Below are positions 34,090-45,346 of a stretch of DNA of 64,000 nt, piece after piece. The position numbers and the translations under genes are program-made. Location of the stretch: assembly GCA_012519205.1 (NCBI GenBank), contig JAAYQR010000027.1, positions 142,546-206,545 on the forward strand. Reading direction: 5' to 3'. The DNA is from Candidatus Epulonipiscium sp. GTDB taxonomy: Bacteria; Bacillota; Clostridia; Lachnospirales; Defluviitaleaceae. Under the pieces are notes generated by a model. The model saw only the letters and a list, made by a program, of their open reading frames with translations. It ran no database searches and was not told the origin of the DNA. How positions within the stretch are numbered: the stretch's first letter is position 1; each line of letters starts with the position of its first letter.

Positions 34090-35943
34090 ATGAAACAAAG
34101 ATATAGAGCATGGGTATTGCTTTTGATAGATATAGTATTGATTAATTTATCCATTATTTTTGCATATTTACTTAGATTTGACGGACAGCTCCATCCGAAT
34201 TATTTTCCGATATACAGGAATATGGCCTTGATATTTACCGCTATTAAGATTGGGGTATTTTATTATTTTGGGCTTTATAAGAGCCTTTGGAAGTATGCCA
34301 GTATTAATGAGTTGGTATCTGTAGTCATAGCCACAGCCATAGGGAATGTTTCCGTTATAGCCTATGGGTATTTTATGCAGCCGGCTTTTATTCAGCAGGT
34401 CCTACTTCCTGTTCCAAGAAGTATTTATGTGATTACCTGGCTCTTAGATGTGCTTTTTATAGGGGGGACACGGTTTGCATATAGGGTACTTAAGCACTGG
34501 AATGTGAAGGAAATATGGAGGTCTTCCCATAAAAAAAGAGCGCTTATCATAGGAGCCGGGGATGCCGGAGCCATGGTTATTAAGGAAATGAATAACCACG
34601 AAGAATTGGGAATGATACCCATAGGGGTTATTGATGATGATGAAACAAAATACGGCAAAAAGATAAATGGAGTTCCTATATTAGGGACAAGGTATCGGGT
34701 AGAAGAGGTAGTAATCCAAAAAAGCATTGATATTATTATTATTGCGGCTCCTTCCATGCCCAAAAAAGAAAGAAGAGATATTATTGAAATATGTGATAGG
34801 ACAGGGGCGGAAATAAAAATTCTGCCGGGAGTATATGAATTAATAGAAGGGAAAATAGGTATTAGTCAGCTTCGTCCCGTTCAAATAGAAGACCTTTTAG
34901 GTAGGGATACAATACAATTAAACATAGAAGAAATCAGCGGATATATTAATAATAAGACAGTGCTAGTAACTGGAGGAGGGGGCTCTATTGGTTCTGAGCT
35001 TTGCCGACAGATAGTGACCTTTTCACCCATTCGATTATTGATTTTGGATATATACGAAAACAATGCCTATGACATTCAAAATGAATTAAAAAGAAAGTAT
35101 CCTCAGCTTAATCTAGAGACCATCATTGCCTCCATAAGGGATAAAAACAGGATTAATGATATTTTCGATAAATATAAACCGGAAGTGGTTTTTCATGCTG
35201 CTGCCCATAAGCATGTGCCTTTGATGGAGGATAGCCCTATGGAAGCCATAAAAAACAACGTATTTGGAACTCTTAACTTGGTGCAAGCTGCTAATTATTA
35301 TGGAGTCAAAAGATTTGTTCAGATTTCCACAGATAAGGCGGTAAACCCCACCAATGTTATGGGAGCCTCAAAAAGATTATGTGAAATGATTATCCAAACC
35401 TACAATAAACATTCCAAAACAGAATTTGTTGCTGTTAGATTTGGTAATGTATTGGGAAGCAACGGCAGTGTTATCCCTTTGTTTAAAAAGCAGATTAAGG
35501 AAGGGGGGCCTGTAACAGTGACCCATCCCGATATCATTAGATATTTTATGACTATTCCCGAGGCGGTACAGCTCGTTATAGAAGCGGGAGGTATGGCAAA
35601 AGGGGGAGAAATATTTGTATTAGACATGGGAGAACCAGTTAAAATAGATAAACTTGCTAGGGATTTGATTCGTTTATCGGGATTTGAACCAGATGAGGAT
35701 ATAAAGATAAAATATACAGGGCTTCGTCCCGGGGAAAAATTATTCGAAGAACTCCTTATGGCAGAAGAGGGACTATCGGATACAAGACATGAAAAGATTC
35801 ATATAGCAAAACCCATAGACATAGATATGGATCTTCTAGAAGATAAACTAGACCGCCTAAAACAAGCAGTAGAAGGTAGTAATACGGATGTATTTAAGGC
35901 AATAAAAGAAACTGTTCCGACATATCATCCTCGGGAGATATAG
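34090..35943 (+). CDS. Membrane-bound nucleotide-sugar 4,6-dehydratase (PglF/EpsC/CapD family)
   Basis: A 617-residue protein. Four or five N-terminal transmembrane helices (about 8-130) are followed by a CoA-binding-like Rossmann segment (about 145-270) and a second Rossmann SDR domain. That domain has the cofactor loop VTGGGGSIGSELCRQI (about 295-310), HAAAHKHVPLMEDSP, and ISTDKAVNPTNVMGASKR, in which the usual catalytic Tyr is replaced by Met as in this family. It makes UDP-4-keto-6-deoxy sugars, the substrate of the aminotransferase at 12085. Confidence 0.9.
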   Translation: MKQRYRAWVLLLIDIVLINLSIIFAYLLRFDGQLHPNYFPIYRNMALIFTAIKIGVFYYFGLYKSLWKYASINELVSVVIATAIGNVSVIAYGYFMQPAFIQQVLLPVPRSIYVITWLLDVLFIGGTRFAYRVLKHWNVKEIWRSSHKKRALIIGAGDAGAMVIKEMNNHEELGMIPIGVIDDDETKYGKKINGVPILGTRYRVEEVVIQKSIDIIIIAAPSMPKKERRDIIEICDRTGAEIKILPGVYELIEGKIGISQLRPVQIEDLLGRDTIQLNIEEISGYINNKTVLVTGGGGSIGSELCRQIVTFSPIRLLILDIYENNAYDIQNELKRKYPQLNLETIIASIRDKNRINDIFDKYKPEVVFHAAAHKHVPLMEDSPMEAIKNNVFGTLNLVQAANYYGVKRFVQISTDKAVNPTNVMGASKRLCEMIIQTYNKHSKTEFVAVRFGNVLGSNGSVIPLFKKQIKEGGPVTVTHPDIIRYFMTIPEAVQLVIEAGGMAKGGEIFVLDMGEPVKIDKLARDLIRLSGFEPDEDIKIKYTGLRPGEKLFEELLMAEEGLSDTRHEKIHIAKPIDIDMDLLEDKLDRLKQAVEGSNTDVFKAIKETVPTYHPREI

Positions 35944-35950
35944 TCTAATT

Positions 35951-35990
35951 ACCCTTTTTCATATCATAGGAGTATGAAAAGGGGTATTTT
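35951..35990 (+). terminator. Intrinsic terminator after the dehydratase gene
   Basis: ACCCTTTTTCATA pairs with TATGAAAAGGGGT (one wobble) around TCATAGGAG, then ATTTT. Confidence 0.75.
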
Positions 35991-36059
35991 AATTTCTTAT
36001 AATTTGATATAATATAATAGTTGGTGTGTTTTTGAATGATAAGAAAGGATGATTAGACT

Positions 36060-37055
36060 ATGGATATATTAGTTAGTGGCGGTGCCGGATATATAGGTTC
36101 TCATACCTGCGTTGCTTTACTTGAGGCAGGTCATAGGGTTGTAGTTGCAGATAATCTACATAATAGTAAGGAGGAAACCATAAGTAAAATAAAACAAATC
36201 ACAGGGAAAGATGTTTTATTTTATAAGATAGATGTAACTGAGGAAAAAGCAGTAGAGGATTTGTTTTCAAGTCATAATTTTGATGGGGTAATTCATTTTG
36301 CAGGATTTAAAGCCGTGGGGGAATCGGTATCCTTACCCCTTATGTATTACCATAACAATCTTCTTAGTACCATAGTATTAAGTGAGGCTTGCATAAGATA
36401 TAAGGTAAATAAATTCATATTTAGTTCCTCAGCTACGGTATATGGCAACAATAAAGTCCCTTTTGTAGAGACCATGGATTTGATGGAAACGATCAATCCT
36501 TACGGGGAAACTAAGGCTATGAGTGAGAGGATTTTGATGGATACCTCTAAGGCAAATCCTGGCTTTTCAGTTTCTCTGCTTAGGTATTTTAACCCTGTAG
36601 GAGCCCATGAAAGTGGGTTAATAGGCGAATCTCCCAATGGCATCCCCAACAATCTAATGCCCTATGTGACCCAGGTAGCCAGGGGTAAGCTAGACAAACT
36701 ACGGATTTTTGGTGATGACTACCCCACCTTAGACGGTACGGGGGTTAGAGATTATATCCATGTGGTCGATTTGGCTGAAGGCCATGTGGCAGCCCTAGAA
36801 AAATTAACCCAGGGAACACATATCTATAATCTAGGTACAGGCCATGGAACTTCAGTATTGCAGTTGGTTGAAGCCTTTAAGGAGGTAAATCATATTGATA
36901 TACCCTATGAGATAGTTGAAAGAAGGCCCGGTGATATCGCTTCTTGTTATGCCGATACAAGCAAAGCTAAAAAAGAATTAGAGTGGAGTGCCAAACGGGG
37001 CATAAAGGAAATGGTTCGTGATGCGTGGAATTTCGAAAAAGCCCTCAGTAAATAG
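36060..37055 (+). CDS. galE: UDP-glucose 4-epimerase
   Basis: A 331-residue SDR enzyme interconverting UDP-glucose and UDP-galactose (or the N-acetyl forms). It has SGGAGYIGSHTCVALLEAGH (about 6-25), FSSSATVYG with the catalytic serine, and NPYGETKAMSE with the YxxxK pair. Length and motif order match GalE closely. It sits between terminator 35951-35990 and the Wzz gene and has its own ribosome binding site AAGAAAGGATG. Confidence 0.93.
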   Translation: MDILVSGGAGYIGSHTCVALLEAGHRVVVADNLHNSKEETISKIKQITGKDVLFYKIDVTEEKAVEDLFSSHNFDGVIHFAGFKAVGESVSLPLMYYHNNLLSTIVLSEACIRYKVNKFIFSSSATVYGNNKVPFVETMDLMETINPYGETKAMSERILMDTSKANPGFSVSLLRYFNPVGAHESGLIGESPNGIPNNLMPYVTQVARGKLDKLRIFGDDYPTLDGTGVRDYIHVVDLAEGHVAALEKLTQGTHIYNLGTGHGTSVLQLVEAFKEVNHIDIPYEIVERRPGDIASCYADTSKAKKELEWSAKRGIKEMVRDAWNFEKALSK

Positions 37056-37143
37056 CGACATTTTCTCCCATTGAATAGCAATAGTATTTATAATATAATG
37101 TTAAGGATTCAAACTTAGAAAAACAAACTGTAGGAGGATGAAT

Positions 37144-38487
37144 ATGGAAGAAGAAATTAGCCTAAGGGAGCTTATAGAGGCACTTTTAAGGAATAAAAAA
37201 CTTATAGCAATTATTACTGCCGTAGCCACAGCTATTTCTGTTGTAGTTAGCCTTATAATGCCCCCGGTATATGAGGCTAGGACGACCCTTTTAGCAAATC
37301 CCATAGGCTCAAGGCAAAACAAAGAAATTACCAATAGTAATGACGTGCTAGATACCATTAGCCAGTATCCTGAAATGAGCTTAGAAACATATAGGGAACA
37401 ATTTTTGAATTCAGAAATCATACAAGCTACCATTAAAGAATTGGATTTAAGAGATGGCAGCAATCAGCCGATGAAAATCCGTTCTTTTAGGGAAAAGGTT
37501 AGAGTAGAAGTTGTAAAAGACACCAATCTTATTCGGGTGTATGTCAGTGATAAGGATCCGGAATTAGCAGCCAAAATCGCTAATACCCTTGATGAGAAAT
37601 TTATTGACTTTATTACTGCTATGACCAGGAGAAAGGGCATGCAGGCAGTACAAGCCATTACAGATCAATTAGAAGCTGAAAAAAGGGCCCTAGATAAAGA
37701 GGCGCAGAAAAAAAGAGATTATCTGATGAACTCTAAGGACATAGAAGAACTCAACCAAGAAATCATTACCCTTAGAGACCAAATGACCATGTATAAGCAG
37801 TCGCTCATTGATACCGATAGGCAAATACAATCAGATATTAGAACTTTAGAAGGGTTTGTAGAAAGTGGAATTAAAACTTCCAATATTAATATAGAAAAAA
37901 TAAAGGCAAAAATCCAGTTCAATGAAGTAAAAGGGGTTCAAGCCAATAATATGGATAATACCGAAGAGGGCAAAGAGACCGATTCGAAACCCAAAGCTCT
38001 TCAAATAAAAAATACAAGTAATGTAACCATAAATCAAGAGATAGAATTTGATATTTCTAATTCATCCGCCCTAGAAGGGGCTATGCTATCCGCCCAAAGA
38101 ACCCAAATAGAAACTAGATTGCTTCAAAATGTATCCGAAAGAGAAGTCCTAGAAAATAAGATAGGTGAAATACAAAAGAGACTGGCAGACCTTCGTTCGA
38201 CCCTAGCCACAGAGGAATACAAGTACAATGAAGTAATAAGGGACTATCAATTAGCAGAAAAAGCCTTTCAAGCCTATCAAACCAGAAGAAATGAAGCAGA
38301 ACAAAATGCCGCAGCGGATATAGGAAGAGCAAGTATCGTAGTATCTTCCCCTGCAGTTATCCCCGACATTCCTTCAGGTCCTAATAAGAAGCTTAATGTT
38401 GCAATTGGGTTGGTAATAGGGTTGATGGTTGGAGTATTCATGGCGTTCTTTAAAGAATATTGGGCAAGCACTGAAATTACAAAATAA
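37144..38487 (+). CDS. Chain-length determinant protein (Wzz/CapA-type, no kinase domain)
   Basis: A 447-residue co-polymerase. A Wzz domain follows a first membrane helix (about 20-40), a large extracytoplasmic coiled coil spans about 165-385, and a C-terminal membrane helix lies near 418-438 after SSPAVIPDIPSGPNKKLN. It sets polymer length in Wzy-dependent export. No BY-kinase domain or separate kinase gene is in the window. The ATG at 37144 is preferred to 37138 because it is six bases from AGGAGG. Confidence 0.87.
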   Translation: MEEEISLRELIEALLRNKKLIAIITAVATAISVVVSLIMPPVYEARTTLLANPIGSRQNKEITNSNDVLDTISQYPEMSLETYREQFLNSEIIQATIKELDLRDGSNQPMKIRSFREKVRVEVVKDTNLIRVYVSDKDPELAAKIANTLDEKFIDFITAMTRRKGMQAVQAITDQLEAEKRALDKEAQKKRDYLMNSKDIEELNQEIITLRDQMTMYKQSLIDTDRQIQSDIRTLEGFVESGIKTSNINIEKIKAKIQFNEVKGVQANNMDNTEEGKETDSKPKALQIKNTSNVTINQEIEFDISNSSALEGAMLSAQRTQIETRLLQNVSEREVLENKIGEIQKRLADLRSTLATEEYKYNEVIRDYQLAEKAFQAYQTRRNEAEQNAAADIGRASIVVSSPAVIPDIPSGPNKKLNVAIGLVIGLMVGVFMAFFKEYWASTEITK

Positions 38488-38500
38488 AGTATAGAATTAT

Positions 38501-38803
38501 TTATCCTAGGAATTCTGGATTATCGATATTATCAGAGCGTATAGCTCTTTGCAGGATTGTCATTTTGGATTCCTTAGGATCTTTTCCAAAGGTGAAGGGA
38601 TAATGTGCCCCGCAGCTTTGACACTGGATATAATCTTTAGAGTCTAGGATTTCCCGATTGTAAAATAAATAGGGATATTCATTAAGTTCGGCCTCAGTGG
38701 ATTCTAGATTCTCATCATTATTATCCAGTTTGTAGGAATACACATAAGTTGCTTCGCGGTTTATGACAAACTGATTACTCTTACATTTAAGACAGGTAAG
38801 CAT
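38501..38803 (-). CDS. Small zinc-ribbon protein
   Basis: A 100-residue cytosolic protein with two cysteine pairs, CLKCKS near residue 4 and CQSCGAHYPF near residue 65, which could hold a zinc ion. The region between them is acidic. No enzymatic motif is visible. It follows GAGGGAGGTTTACT and lies convergent to the Wzz gene. I do not recognise a characterised homologue. Confidence 0.65.
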   Translation of the reverse strand: MLTCLKCKSNQFVINREATYVYSYKLDNNDENLESTEAELNEYPYLFYNREILDSKDYIQCQSCGAHYPFTFGKDPKESKMTILQRAIRSDNIDNPEFLG

Positions 38804-38861
38804 AGTAAACCTCCCTCCATTACAGTATATTTATTGTTATGCAGATATACGAAAATTATAC

Positions 38862-38903
38862 AAAAAAGAAGAGATGTACTATAAGTACATCTCTTCTTTT
38901 TTT
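38862..38903. terminator. Terminator overlapping the end of the activase gene
   Basis: Near-perfect stem of 19 bp (arms centred on GAAGAGATGTACT / AGTACATCTCTTC) with a 3-base loop and T runs on both strands. The last codons and stop of the activase lie inside it. Confidence 0.88.
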
Positions 38904-41900
38904 ACATTGATTGGCGAAATTCTTTTTTTAGCTTCTTTTTTGATTTCTGTATTAAGATTTTTAAAGGCTACAGAAAGCATAAGTTTTATTCTATTAAGCT
39001 GATTAACCTCGCTGGCTCCAGGGTCATAATCTATAGCCACTATATTCGTTCTTGGGTATTTTTGTTTTAATGGCTTTATCATGGCTTTACCGGTTACATG
39101 ATTTGGTAAACAAGCAAAGGGCTGCATACATATAATGTTTTCTACTCCTGACTCAATAAGTTCAATCATTTCTGCGGTCAAAAACCATCCCTCTCCGGTT
39201 TGGTTACCGATAGAAAGTAGGGGGGATGCGGCTTTAGCCAAATCAAATATAGATTTAGGAGGTGTAAAGCGCTTGCTTATTTCTAGGGCCTTTTTCATCT
39301 CCCTACGGTAGTATTCGATAAACTTTATTACCCCTAAGCCTGCCCATTTGGCCCTTTGGCTTCCTGCAAGTCTTTCTTGCTTAAAACTTGGATTATAGGC
39401 ACAGTATAGGAAAAAGTCAATCAAATCCGGCACTACGGCCTCAGCCCCTTCTTTTTCAACTACGCCTATGGCATTATTATTGGCAGTAGGGTGAAACTTT
39501 ACTAGAATTTCTCCTACTAAGCCCACTTTTGGCTTTTTAGTCTTATGGATTTCTAGCTTATCAAAGTCCTTCACGATATCATGGACTATTACTTTAAATT
39601 CTTTGTGATTTCCCCTATGGATGGACTCCTTACATCGCTGAGCCCATTTTCTATAAAGGATTTCCGATGAGCCCTCTATTTTTTCATAAGGTCTTACCCT
39701 AAGGAGGACTCTCATAAGAAGATCTCCGTATACTAGGGCTATTATACTTCTATTAATTAATTTCGGGGTGATTTTAAATCCTGGATTTTTTTCCATCCCT
39801 AGGGCATTTAAAGAAATCACCGGAATATGGCTTAAATGGGCATCGTTTAGGGCCTTTCTCAAGAACGCTATATAGTTGGTAGCACGGCAGCCACCACCGG
39901 TTTGAGTAATCATTACGGCAGTTTTATCTAAATCGTACTTCCCCGACTGTAGCGCTTCCATAAGCTGTCCTATGACTATGATAGAAGGATAACAAGCATC
40001 GTTATTAACATATTTAAGTCCCACATCTACGGCTTCATAGTCTACAGAAGGTAGAAGCTCTAGGTTATATCCGGAGGCTAAAAATGCTTCCTGGACAAAC
40101 TCAAATTGGTAAGGTGCCATTTGTGGAGCTAGTATAGTGTAGGTATTAGTCATTTCTTTTGTAAAAGCAGTTCTTTTTGTGGTTATTTTTTGTTTTGGCA
40201 CTTTATCTATATTATTTCTTTCTTCCATGGCAGCCTTAAGGGAGCGAAGACGTATTCTAGCAGCTCCTAGTTGATTTCCTTCATCGATTTTTAGGGTGGT
40301 GTAGATTTTGCCATAACTACTTAAAATCTCTTGGACTTGGTCTGTTGTTACGGCGTCTAAGCCACAGCCAAAGGAGTTCAACTGGACTAATTCTAGGTTT
40401 TTTTTAGTTCCTACGAAATGGGACGCAGCATACAATCTTGTATGATATACCCATTGGTCGACTACCCTTAGGGGCCTTTTAACATTGCCTAAATGGGCAA
40501 TGGAATCTTCCGTCAGTACCGCCATATCCAAAGAGTTAATAAGATTGGGTATCCCATGATGGATTTCCGGATCTATATGGTAGGGTCTACCACTTAGGAC
40601 AATACCCCTTTTACCGTTTTCTTCTAGATACTTGACTACTTCTTCACCTTTTTGTCGTATATCCTCTTTTGTTTTATGCTCCTCATCCCATGCCAACTCT
40701 ACTGCCTTTTTGATTTCTTGTTTGGATATGTCTAAATCTTTAAGCTCCTCCCATAGTCTTTGGATGAGCCTGTTTTTATTATCCAGAGGGAGAAAAGGAT
40801 TCATAAAAAGTATATCCTTTTTAGCAATAACTTCCATATTGTGTTTTATTACTTCAGGGTATGAAGTTACGATAGGGCAGTTGTAATTATTGTCGGCCTC
40901 TAGGTTTTCCCTTTTTTCATAGGGGATACAGGGGTAGAATATTCTTTTTATCCCTTTATTTATTAGGGCCATAATATGTCCATGGACTATTTTGCCCGGA
41001 TAGCATACGGATTCTGATGGTATCGTCTCGATGCCCATTTCATAAATATTTTTTGATGAGCGGGGAGATAACTCTACTCTAAATCCCAAATGGGTGAAGA
41101 AGGTAAACCAAAAGGGATAATTCTCATATATATTAAGGACTCTAGGTATACCTATAATTCCTTTTTTAGCATCCTTAAGGGGAAGAGGCTTATAGGAGAA
41201 GATTCTTTTGTATTTATAATCAAATAAATTAGGCAAAACATCCTTAGATGTTTCCTCCCCTGCGCCCCTTTCGCATCTATTTCCTGATATAAAATGCCTA
41301 CCATCGGAAAATGTATTGACGGTTAGATGGCATTGATTTGGACATAATGAGCATCTTTTTTGGGTGGTTTTGGTTTCAAATTCCTTTAGGGCGGAGGAAG
41401 ATATTAAGGTGCTTTTTTCTTTCTTATATCTTTCCTTAGCAATAAGAGCTGCTCCGAAGGCTCCCATAATGCCGGCTATATCCGGTCTTATGGCTTCTTT
41501 TTTAGAAACCAGTTCAAAGCTTCTAAGGATAGCATCATTATAAAAGGTCCCCCCTTGAACGATGATTTTATCTCCTACTTCTTTTGGGTCTCTTAGTTTT
41601 ATAACCTTAAATAAGGCATTCTTTATAATCGAATATGAAAGACCTGCTGACAAATCTCCTATGGTTGCTCCTTCTTTTTGGGCCTGTTTTACTCTAGAAT
41701 TCATAAATACAGTACATCTAGAGCCAAGGTCTACTGGATTTTTTGACAGTAAGGCTTCCTTTGCAAAATCAGATACACTCATATTTAAAGAGGTGGCAAA
41801 AGTTTCTAAAAAAGAGCCGCACCCTGAGGAACAGGCTTCATTTAACATGATTTTTTCGATGATACCATCTTTAACATGAAGGCATTTCATATCTTGCCCG

Positions 41901-43165
41901 CCTATATCCAGTATAAAATTAACTCCGGGTAGAAAAAAATTAGCAGCTTTATAATGGGCTACAGTTTCTATTTCACCTATATCTATTTTAAGGGCAGCCT
42001 TAAGCAGTGCTTCCCCATATCCTGTTACGGCAGAGTAGGCGATATATGTATCCTTAGGAAGTATATTATACAAATCTTTTAAAATTTTAACCGTCGATTT
42101 AAGGGGGCTTCCCCCATTGCTGCCGTAGTACGAATGCAGTAAGCTTCCATCTTCATCGATTAAGGCTGCTTTAGTAGTGGTAGAGCCTGCATCTATTCCT
42201 AGAAAGCATTTCCCCTTATAAGAAGATAGGTCCTTTCGTTTGACTTTATTAATACTATGTCGTTTATTAAATTGGTTAAGCTCATCTTCATTGGAAAATA
42301 GGGGCTTCATTCTTTGTATTTCGTAGTTTTGTGCTTCCTTAAGAAGAGGCAAGTTATTATATAAAGTCCTAAATGGGATGGGCTTTTTATCCGTGGACGA
42401 TAGGGCAGCCCCTAGGGCTACAAAATATTCACCATTTTTAGGGATAATAATTTGTTTTTCGGTAAGCTTCAACGTTTCTACAAAACGAATCCTAAGTTCC
42501 GATAAAAACGAAAGGGGACCACCTAAAAATGCAACATTTCCTTTTATTGGCTTCCCGCAAGCAAGACCGCTTATGGTTTGAGTAACCACGGCCTGAAAAA
42601 CTGAGGCAGAAATGTCTTCCTTAGCAGCGCCTTCGTTTAAAAGAGGCTGTATATCGGTCTTGGCAAAAACACCGCATCTAGCGGCGATGGGGTATATGTT
42701 TTTATGATTTTTTGCTAATTGATTTAATCCACTGGCATTGGTTTTAAGGAGGGTAGCCATTTGGTCTATAAATGCACCGGTACCGCCGGCACAAGTACCA
42801 TTCATTCTTTGCTCTATGGAGCCTCCAAAATAGGTGATTTTGGCATCTTCGCCCCCTAACTCGATGGCTATATCGGTTTCCGGTATAAAGGTTTCTACTG
42901 CCTTTGCCCCTGCAATAACCTCCTGCACAAAGGGAATATTAAGCCATTCTGATACGGATAATCCTCCGGAACCGGTGACACTTATTGTGATTTGTTCATT
43001 AGAAAAGCTTTCGAAGGTTTGCGTCAAAATATCAATAATAGTCTGCCTGATGTCTGAAAAATGTCTTTGATAGCGGGAAAATAAAATAGTATTTTCGCTA
43101 TCTATTGCAACTACTTTAACTGTGGTTGAACCAACATCCAAACCTATATGGAGATTATTAACCAT
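38879..43165 (-). CDS. Fused 2-hydroxyacyl-CoA dehydratase-type activase (double BadF/BcrA ATPase with DUF2229)
   Basis: A 1428-residue cytosolic protein. Two ASKHA ATPase modules occur in tandem. The first starts [12 protein letters not shown] with cysteine motif [13 protein letters not shown]. The second, from about residue 322, has [10 protein letters not shown] and [13 protein letters not shown]. These are followed by a DUF2229 region (about 660-880) and a C-terminal domain resembling dehydratase subunits. Activases of this family use ATP and a [4Fe-4S] cluster to inject an electron into a partner enzyme. The long fused form is common in Clostridia and its partner is generally unknown. 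No dehydratase genes are adjacent. A short ribosome site, AAAGAGGATAAAG, precedes the ATG. Confidence 0.87.
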   Translation of the reverse strand: MVNNLHIGLDVGSTTVKVVAIDSENTILFSRYQRHFSDIRQTIIDILTQTFESFSNEQITISVTGSGGLSVSEWLNIPFVQEVIAGAKAVETFIPETDIAIELGGEDAKITYFGGSIEQRMNGTCAGGTGAFIDQMATLLKTNASGLNQLAKNHKNIYPIAARCGVFAKTDIQPLLNEGAAKEDISASVFQAVVTQTISGLACGKPIKGNVAFLGGPLSFLSELRIRFVETLKLTEKQIIIPKNGEYFVALGAALSSTDKKPIPFRTLYNNLPLLKEAQNYEIQRMKPLFSNEDELNQFNKRHSINKVKRKDLSSYKGKCFLGIDAGSTTTKAALIDEDGSLLHSYYGSNGGSPLKSTVKILKDLYNILPKDTYIAYSAVTGYGEALLKAALKIDIGEIETVAHYKAANFFLPGVNFILDIGGQDMKCLHVKDGIIEKIMLNEACSSGCGSFLETFATSLNMSVSDFAKEALLSKNPVDLGSRCTVFMNSRVKQAQKEGATIGDLSAGLSYSIIKNALFKVIKLRDPKEVGDKIIVQGGTFYNDAILRSFELVSKKEAIRPDIAGIMGAFGAALIAKERYKKEKSTLISSSALKEFETKTTQKRCSLCPNQCHLTVNTFSDGRHFISGNRCERGAGEETSKDVLPNLFDYKYKRIFSYKPLPLKDAKKGIIGIPRVLNIYENYPFWFTFFTHLGFRVELSPRSSKNIYEMGIETIPSESVCYPGKIVHGHIMALINKGIKRIFYPCIPYEKRENLEADNNYNCPIVTSYPEVIKHNMEVIAKKDILFMNPFLPLDNKNRLIQRLWEELKDLDISKQEIKKAVELAWDEEHKTKEDIRQKGEEVVKYLEENGKRGIVLSGRPYHIDPEIHHGIPNLINSLDMAVLTEDSIAHLGNVKRPLRVVDQWVYHTRLYAASHFVGTKKNLELVQLNSFGCGLDAVTTDQVQEILSSYGKIYTTLKIDEGNQLGAARIRLRSLKAAMEERNNIDKVPKQKITTKRTAFTKEMTNTYTILAPQMAPYQFEFVQEAFLASGYNLELLPSVDYEAVDVGLKYVNNDACYPSIIVIGQLMEALQSGKYDLDKTAVMITQTGGGCRATNYIAFLRKALNDAHLSHIPVISLNALGMEKNPGFKITPKLINRSIIALVYGDLLMRVLLRVRPYEKIEGSSEILYRKWAQRCKESIHRGNHKEFKVIVHDIVKDFDKLEIHKTKKPKVGLVGEILVKFHPTANNNAIGVVEKEGAEAVVPDLIDFFLYCAYNPSFKQERLAGSQRAKWAGLGVIKFIEYYRREMKKALEISKRFTPPKSIFDLAKAASPLLSIGNQTGEGWFLTAEMIELIESGVENIICMQPFACLPNHVTGKAMIKPLKQKYPRTNIVAIDYDPGASEVNQLNRIKLMLSVAFKNLNTEIKKEAKKRISPINVKKEEMYL

Positions 43166-43192
43166 CTTTATCCTCTTTCCTCATACATTAAA

Positions 43193-43216
43193 AAGCCTTA
43201 AACCAAAGGAAGGCTT
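43193..43216. repeat. Short inverted repeat upstream of prkA
   Basis: AAGCCTT and AAGGCTT separated by 10 bases in the divergent space between the activase and prkA. The role is unknown. Confidence 0.4.
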
Positions 43217-43409
43217 AAGACCTTTATCTTGAAATAGGAAGATTCCTTTTCAATTTCATAATAGTTAAAAGAAATTGGTTTGTCAAGATTTTTACTTTTT
43301 ATTCATATCTCTTTCCCTGTTATCCATATATTAATATAAGAGCAAGGATTGTAAAGTTTAATGGTAATAATGTTCTAGTAAGGCTTGACATATAAAAAGG
43401 AGGGGTAAA

Positions 43410-45338
43410 ATGGGCATAACCGATTTTTCAGCACTAATACAAAGAGATCGGAAAGAGAGGGAAACTAATAAATTTAAGGGGAGTTTACTAGATTATTTAC
43501 ATATTGTAAAAGAAAATCATAGTATTACTGATTTATCCCATGAAAGACTTTATAAACTTATAGTAGAACCTGGGATGGAAGTAATAAGAACAGAAGAAAG
43601 TCCAAGACTTAGGAGGATTTATGGAAAGGATATAATCAAAAAATATAAATTTTTCGAAGAGGATTTTTTTGGTATCGACAATGTCCTAATGAAATTGGTT
43701 AGATATTTTCATTCCGCAGCCATGCGGGGTGAAGAATCAAGACAGGTATTATACCTTGTTGGGCCTGTGGGTTCGGGAAAATCCTCTTTAATTGAGGTCC
43801 TTAAGAAGTTACTAGAAGCTAGTCCACCCATATATGCTCTGGAAGGGTGTCCCATGAGGGAGGAACCGCTTCACCTAATACCCAAACACCTAAGGGAGCT
43901 CTTTGAAAAAGAGCTTAATGTTAAGATTGAAGGGGATTTATGTCCGATTTGTAGATATCGTTTAAAAAATGAATTCGATGGGCATTATGAAAAATTTCCA
44001 GTGGTCAGTATTGACTTTTCTATCCGTTCGCGAAAAGGTATAGGGGTTGTACCCCCAGTAGATCCCAATAACCAAGACACCTCAGTTCTCATAGGATCAG
44101 TCGATATTTCGAAGATGGATTTATATCCCGAAGATGATCCTAGGGTACTTTCTTTAAATGGAGCCTTTAATGTGGGGAATAGGGGAATAGTAGAATTTAT
44201 CGAGGTATTCAAAAATGATGTTGAGTATCTTCATACTATGATTACAGCTACCCAAGAAAAATCGATTCCTTCTCCCGGAAAGGGCTCTATGGTTTATTTT
44301 GACGGAGTGATTTTGGCCCATTCCAACGAAGCAGAATGGAATAAGTTTAAAGCAGATCATACCAATGAGGCTATCTTAGATAGAATTGTAAAGATAGAAG
44401 TACCCTACTGTCTAGAGTTAAATGAAGAAATTAAAATCTATGAAAAAATATTGAAAAAGTCCAGTTTTAAGGCCCACATAGCACCTCATACCATAGAAAT
44501 AGCTTCTATGTTTGCTATATTAAGCCGCCTTACACCATCTAATAAGGTAGACTCCATGACCAAGTTAAAAATCTATAATGGGGAGGAAATTATAGAAAAA
44601 GGAACAACCAAAAGGGTAGATATAATGGAATTAAGAGAAGAAGCAGGTAGGGAAGGGATGACAGGGATTTCTACTAGATTTATTATGAAAACTCTAGACA
44701 ATGCTCTTTCTGATTCCGAATATGACTGCATCAATCCATTAAGTATCATAGAGTATCTCATAAAAGAGGTCAAAGAAATGGCGGCCCCAGAGGATTTAAA
44801 GAAAAAATATCTAGGGTTTATTCAAGACACGATTAAAAAAGAATACCATATAATGCTTGAAAAAGAAGTTACCAAAGCTTTTATCCATGGATATCGAGAG
44901 CAGGCCCAAGATTTATTTAATAACTACCTAGATCATGCAGAAGCCTTTGTTAATAAGACAAAGATTAAGGACCCTAACACAGGGGAGGAATTAGAACCTG
45001 ATGAGGAATTTCTAGGCTCCATTGAGCAGCAGTTAGGGATTGCCCATAGTGCGGCCAAAGGCTTTAGGCAAGATGTTACGGCATATATGTTTGCAGTTTT
45101 AAGAAATGGTGGGAAAATCGACTATACCAGCTATGAGCCCTTAAAAGAGGCTATAGAAAAGAAATTGACTGCTTCCGTAAGGGAACTTTCTAGGATTATT
45201 ACCAGGTCAAAAGTAAGAAATCAAGAACAAAATAAAAAGTACAATGCCATGGTAGAAGAAATGAAAAGGAACGGCTATTGTGACCATTGCTGCAATGTCA
45301 TATTAAAATATGCAGCCAATAATCTTTGGAAAGACTAG
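43410..45338 (+). CDS. prkA: PrkA family serine protein kinase / AAA+ protein
   Basis: A 642-residue protein. An N-terminal AAA+ module has Walker A LVGPVGSGKSSLIEVLKK (about 115-132) and the C-terminal PrkA kinase-like domain follows (about 390-640). In Bacillus it is expressed in the mother cell and affects sporulation, and it has been described both as a kinase and as an AAA+ protease. It is the first of three genes (prkA, yhbH, spoVR) that are conserved together in spore formers. The start follows AGGAGGGGTAAA. Confidence 0.93.
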   Translation: MGITDFSALIQRDRKERETNKFKGSLLDYLHIVKENHSITDLSHERLYKLIVEPGMEVIRTEESPRLRRIYGKDIIKKYKFFEEDFFGIDNVLMKLVRYFHSAAMRGEESRQVLYLVGPVGSGKSSLIEVLKKLLEASPPIYALEGCPMREEPLHLIPKHLRELFEKELNVKIEGDLCPICRYRLKNEFDGHYEKFPVVSIDFSIRSRKGIGVVPPVDPNNQDTSVLIGSVDISKMDLYPEDDPRVLSLNGAFNVGNRGIVEFIEVFKNDVEYLHTMITATQEKSIPSPGKGSMVYFDGVILAHSNEAEWNKFKADHTNEAILDRIVKIEVPYCLELNEEIKIYEKILKKSSFKAHIAPHTIEIASMFAILSRLTPSNKVDSMTKLKIYNGEEIIEKGTTKRVDIMELREEAGREGMTGISTRFIMKTLDNALSDSEYDCINPLSIIEYLIKEVKEMAAPEDLKKKYLGFIQDTIKKEYHIMLEKEVTKAFIHGYREQAQDLFNNYLDHAEAFVNKTKIKDPNTGEELEPDEEFLGSIEQQLGIAHSAAKGFRQDVTAYMFAVLRNGGKIDYTSYEPLKEAIEKKLTASVRELSRIITRSKVRNQEQNKKYNAMVEEMKRNGYCDHCCNVILKYAANNLWKD

Positions 45339-45346
45339 GTGATAAG

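Noticed and set aside
34425..34763. Minus-strand open frame of 112 codons
   Set aside because: Antisense to the dehydratase gene, which has clear domains; no independent evidence.
41562..41879. Plus-strand open frame of 105 codons
   Set aside because: Antisense to the activase, which is well conserved throughout.
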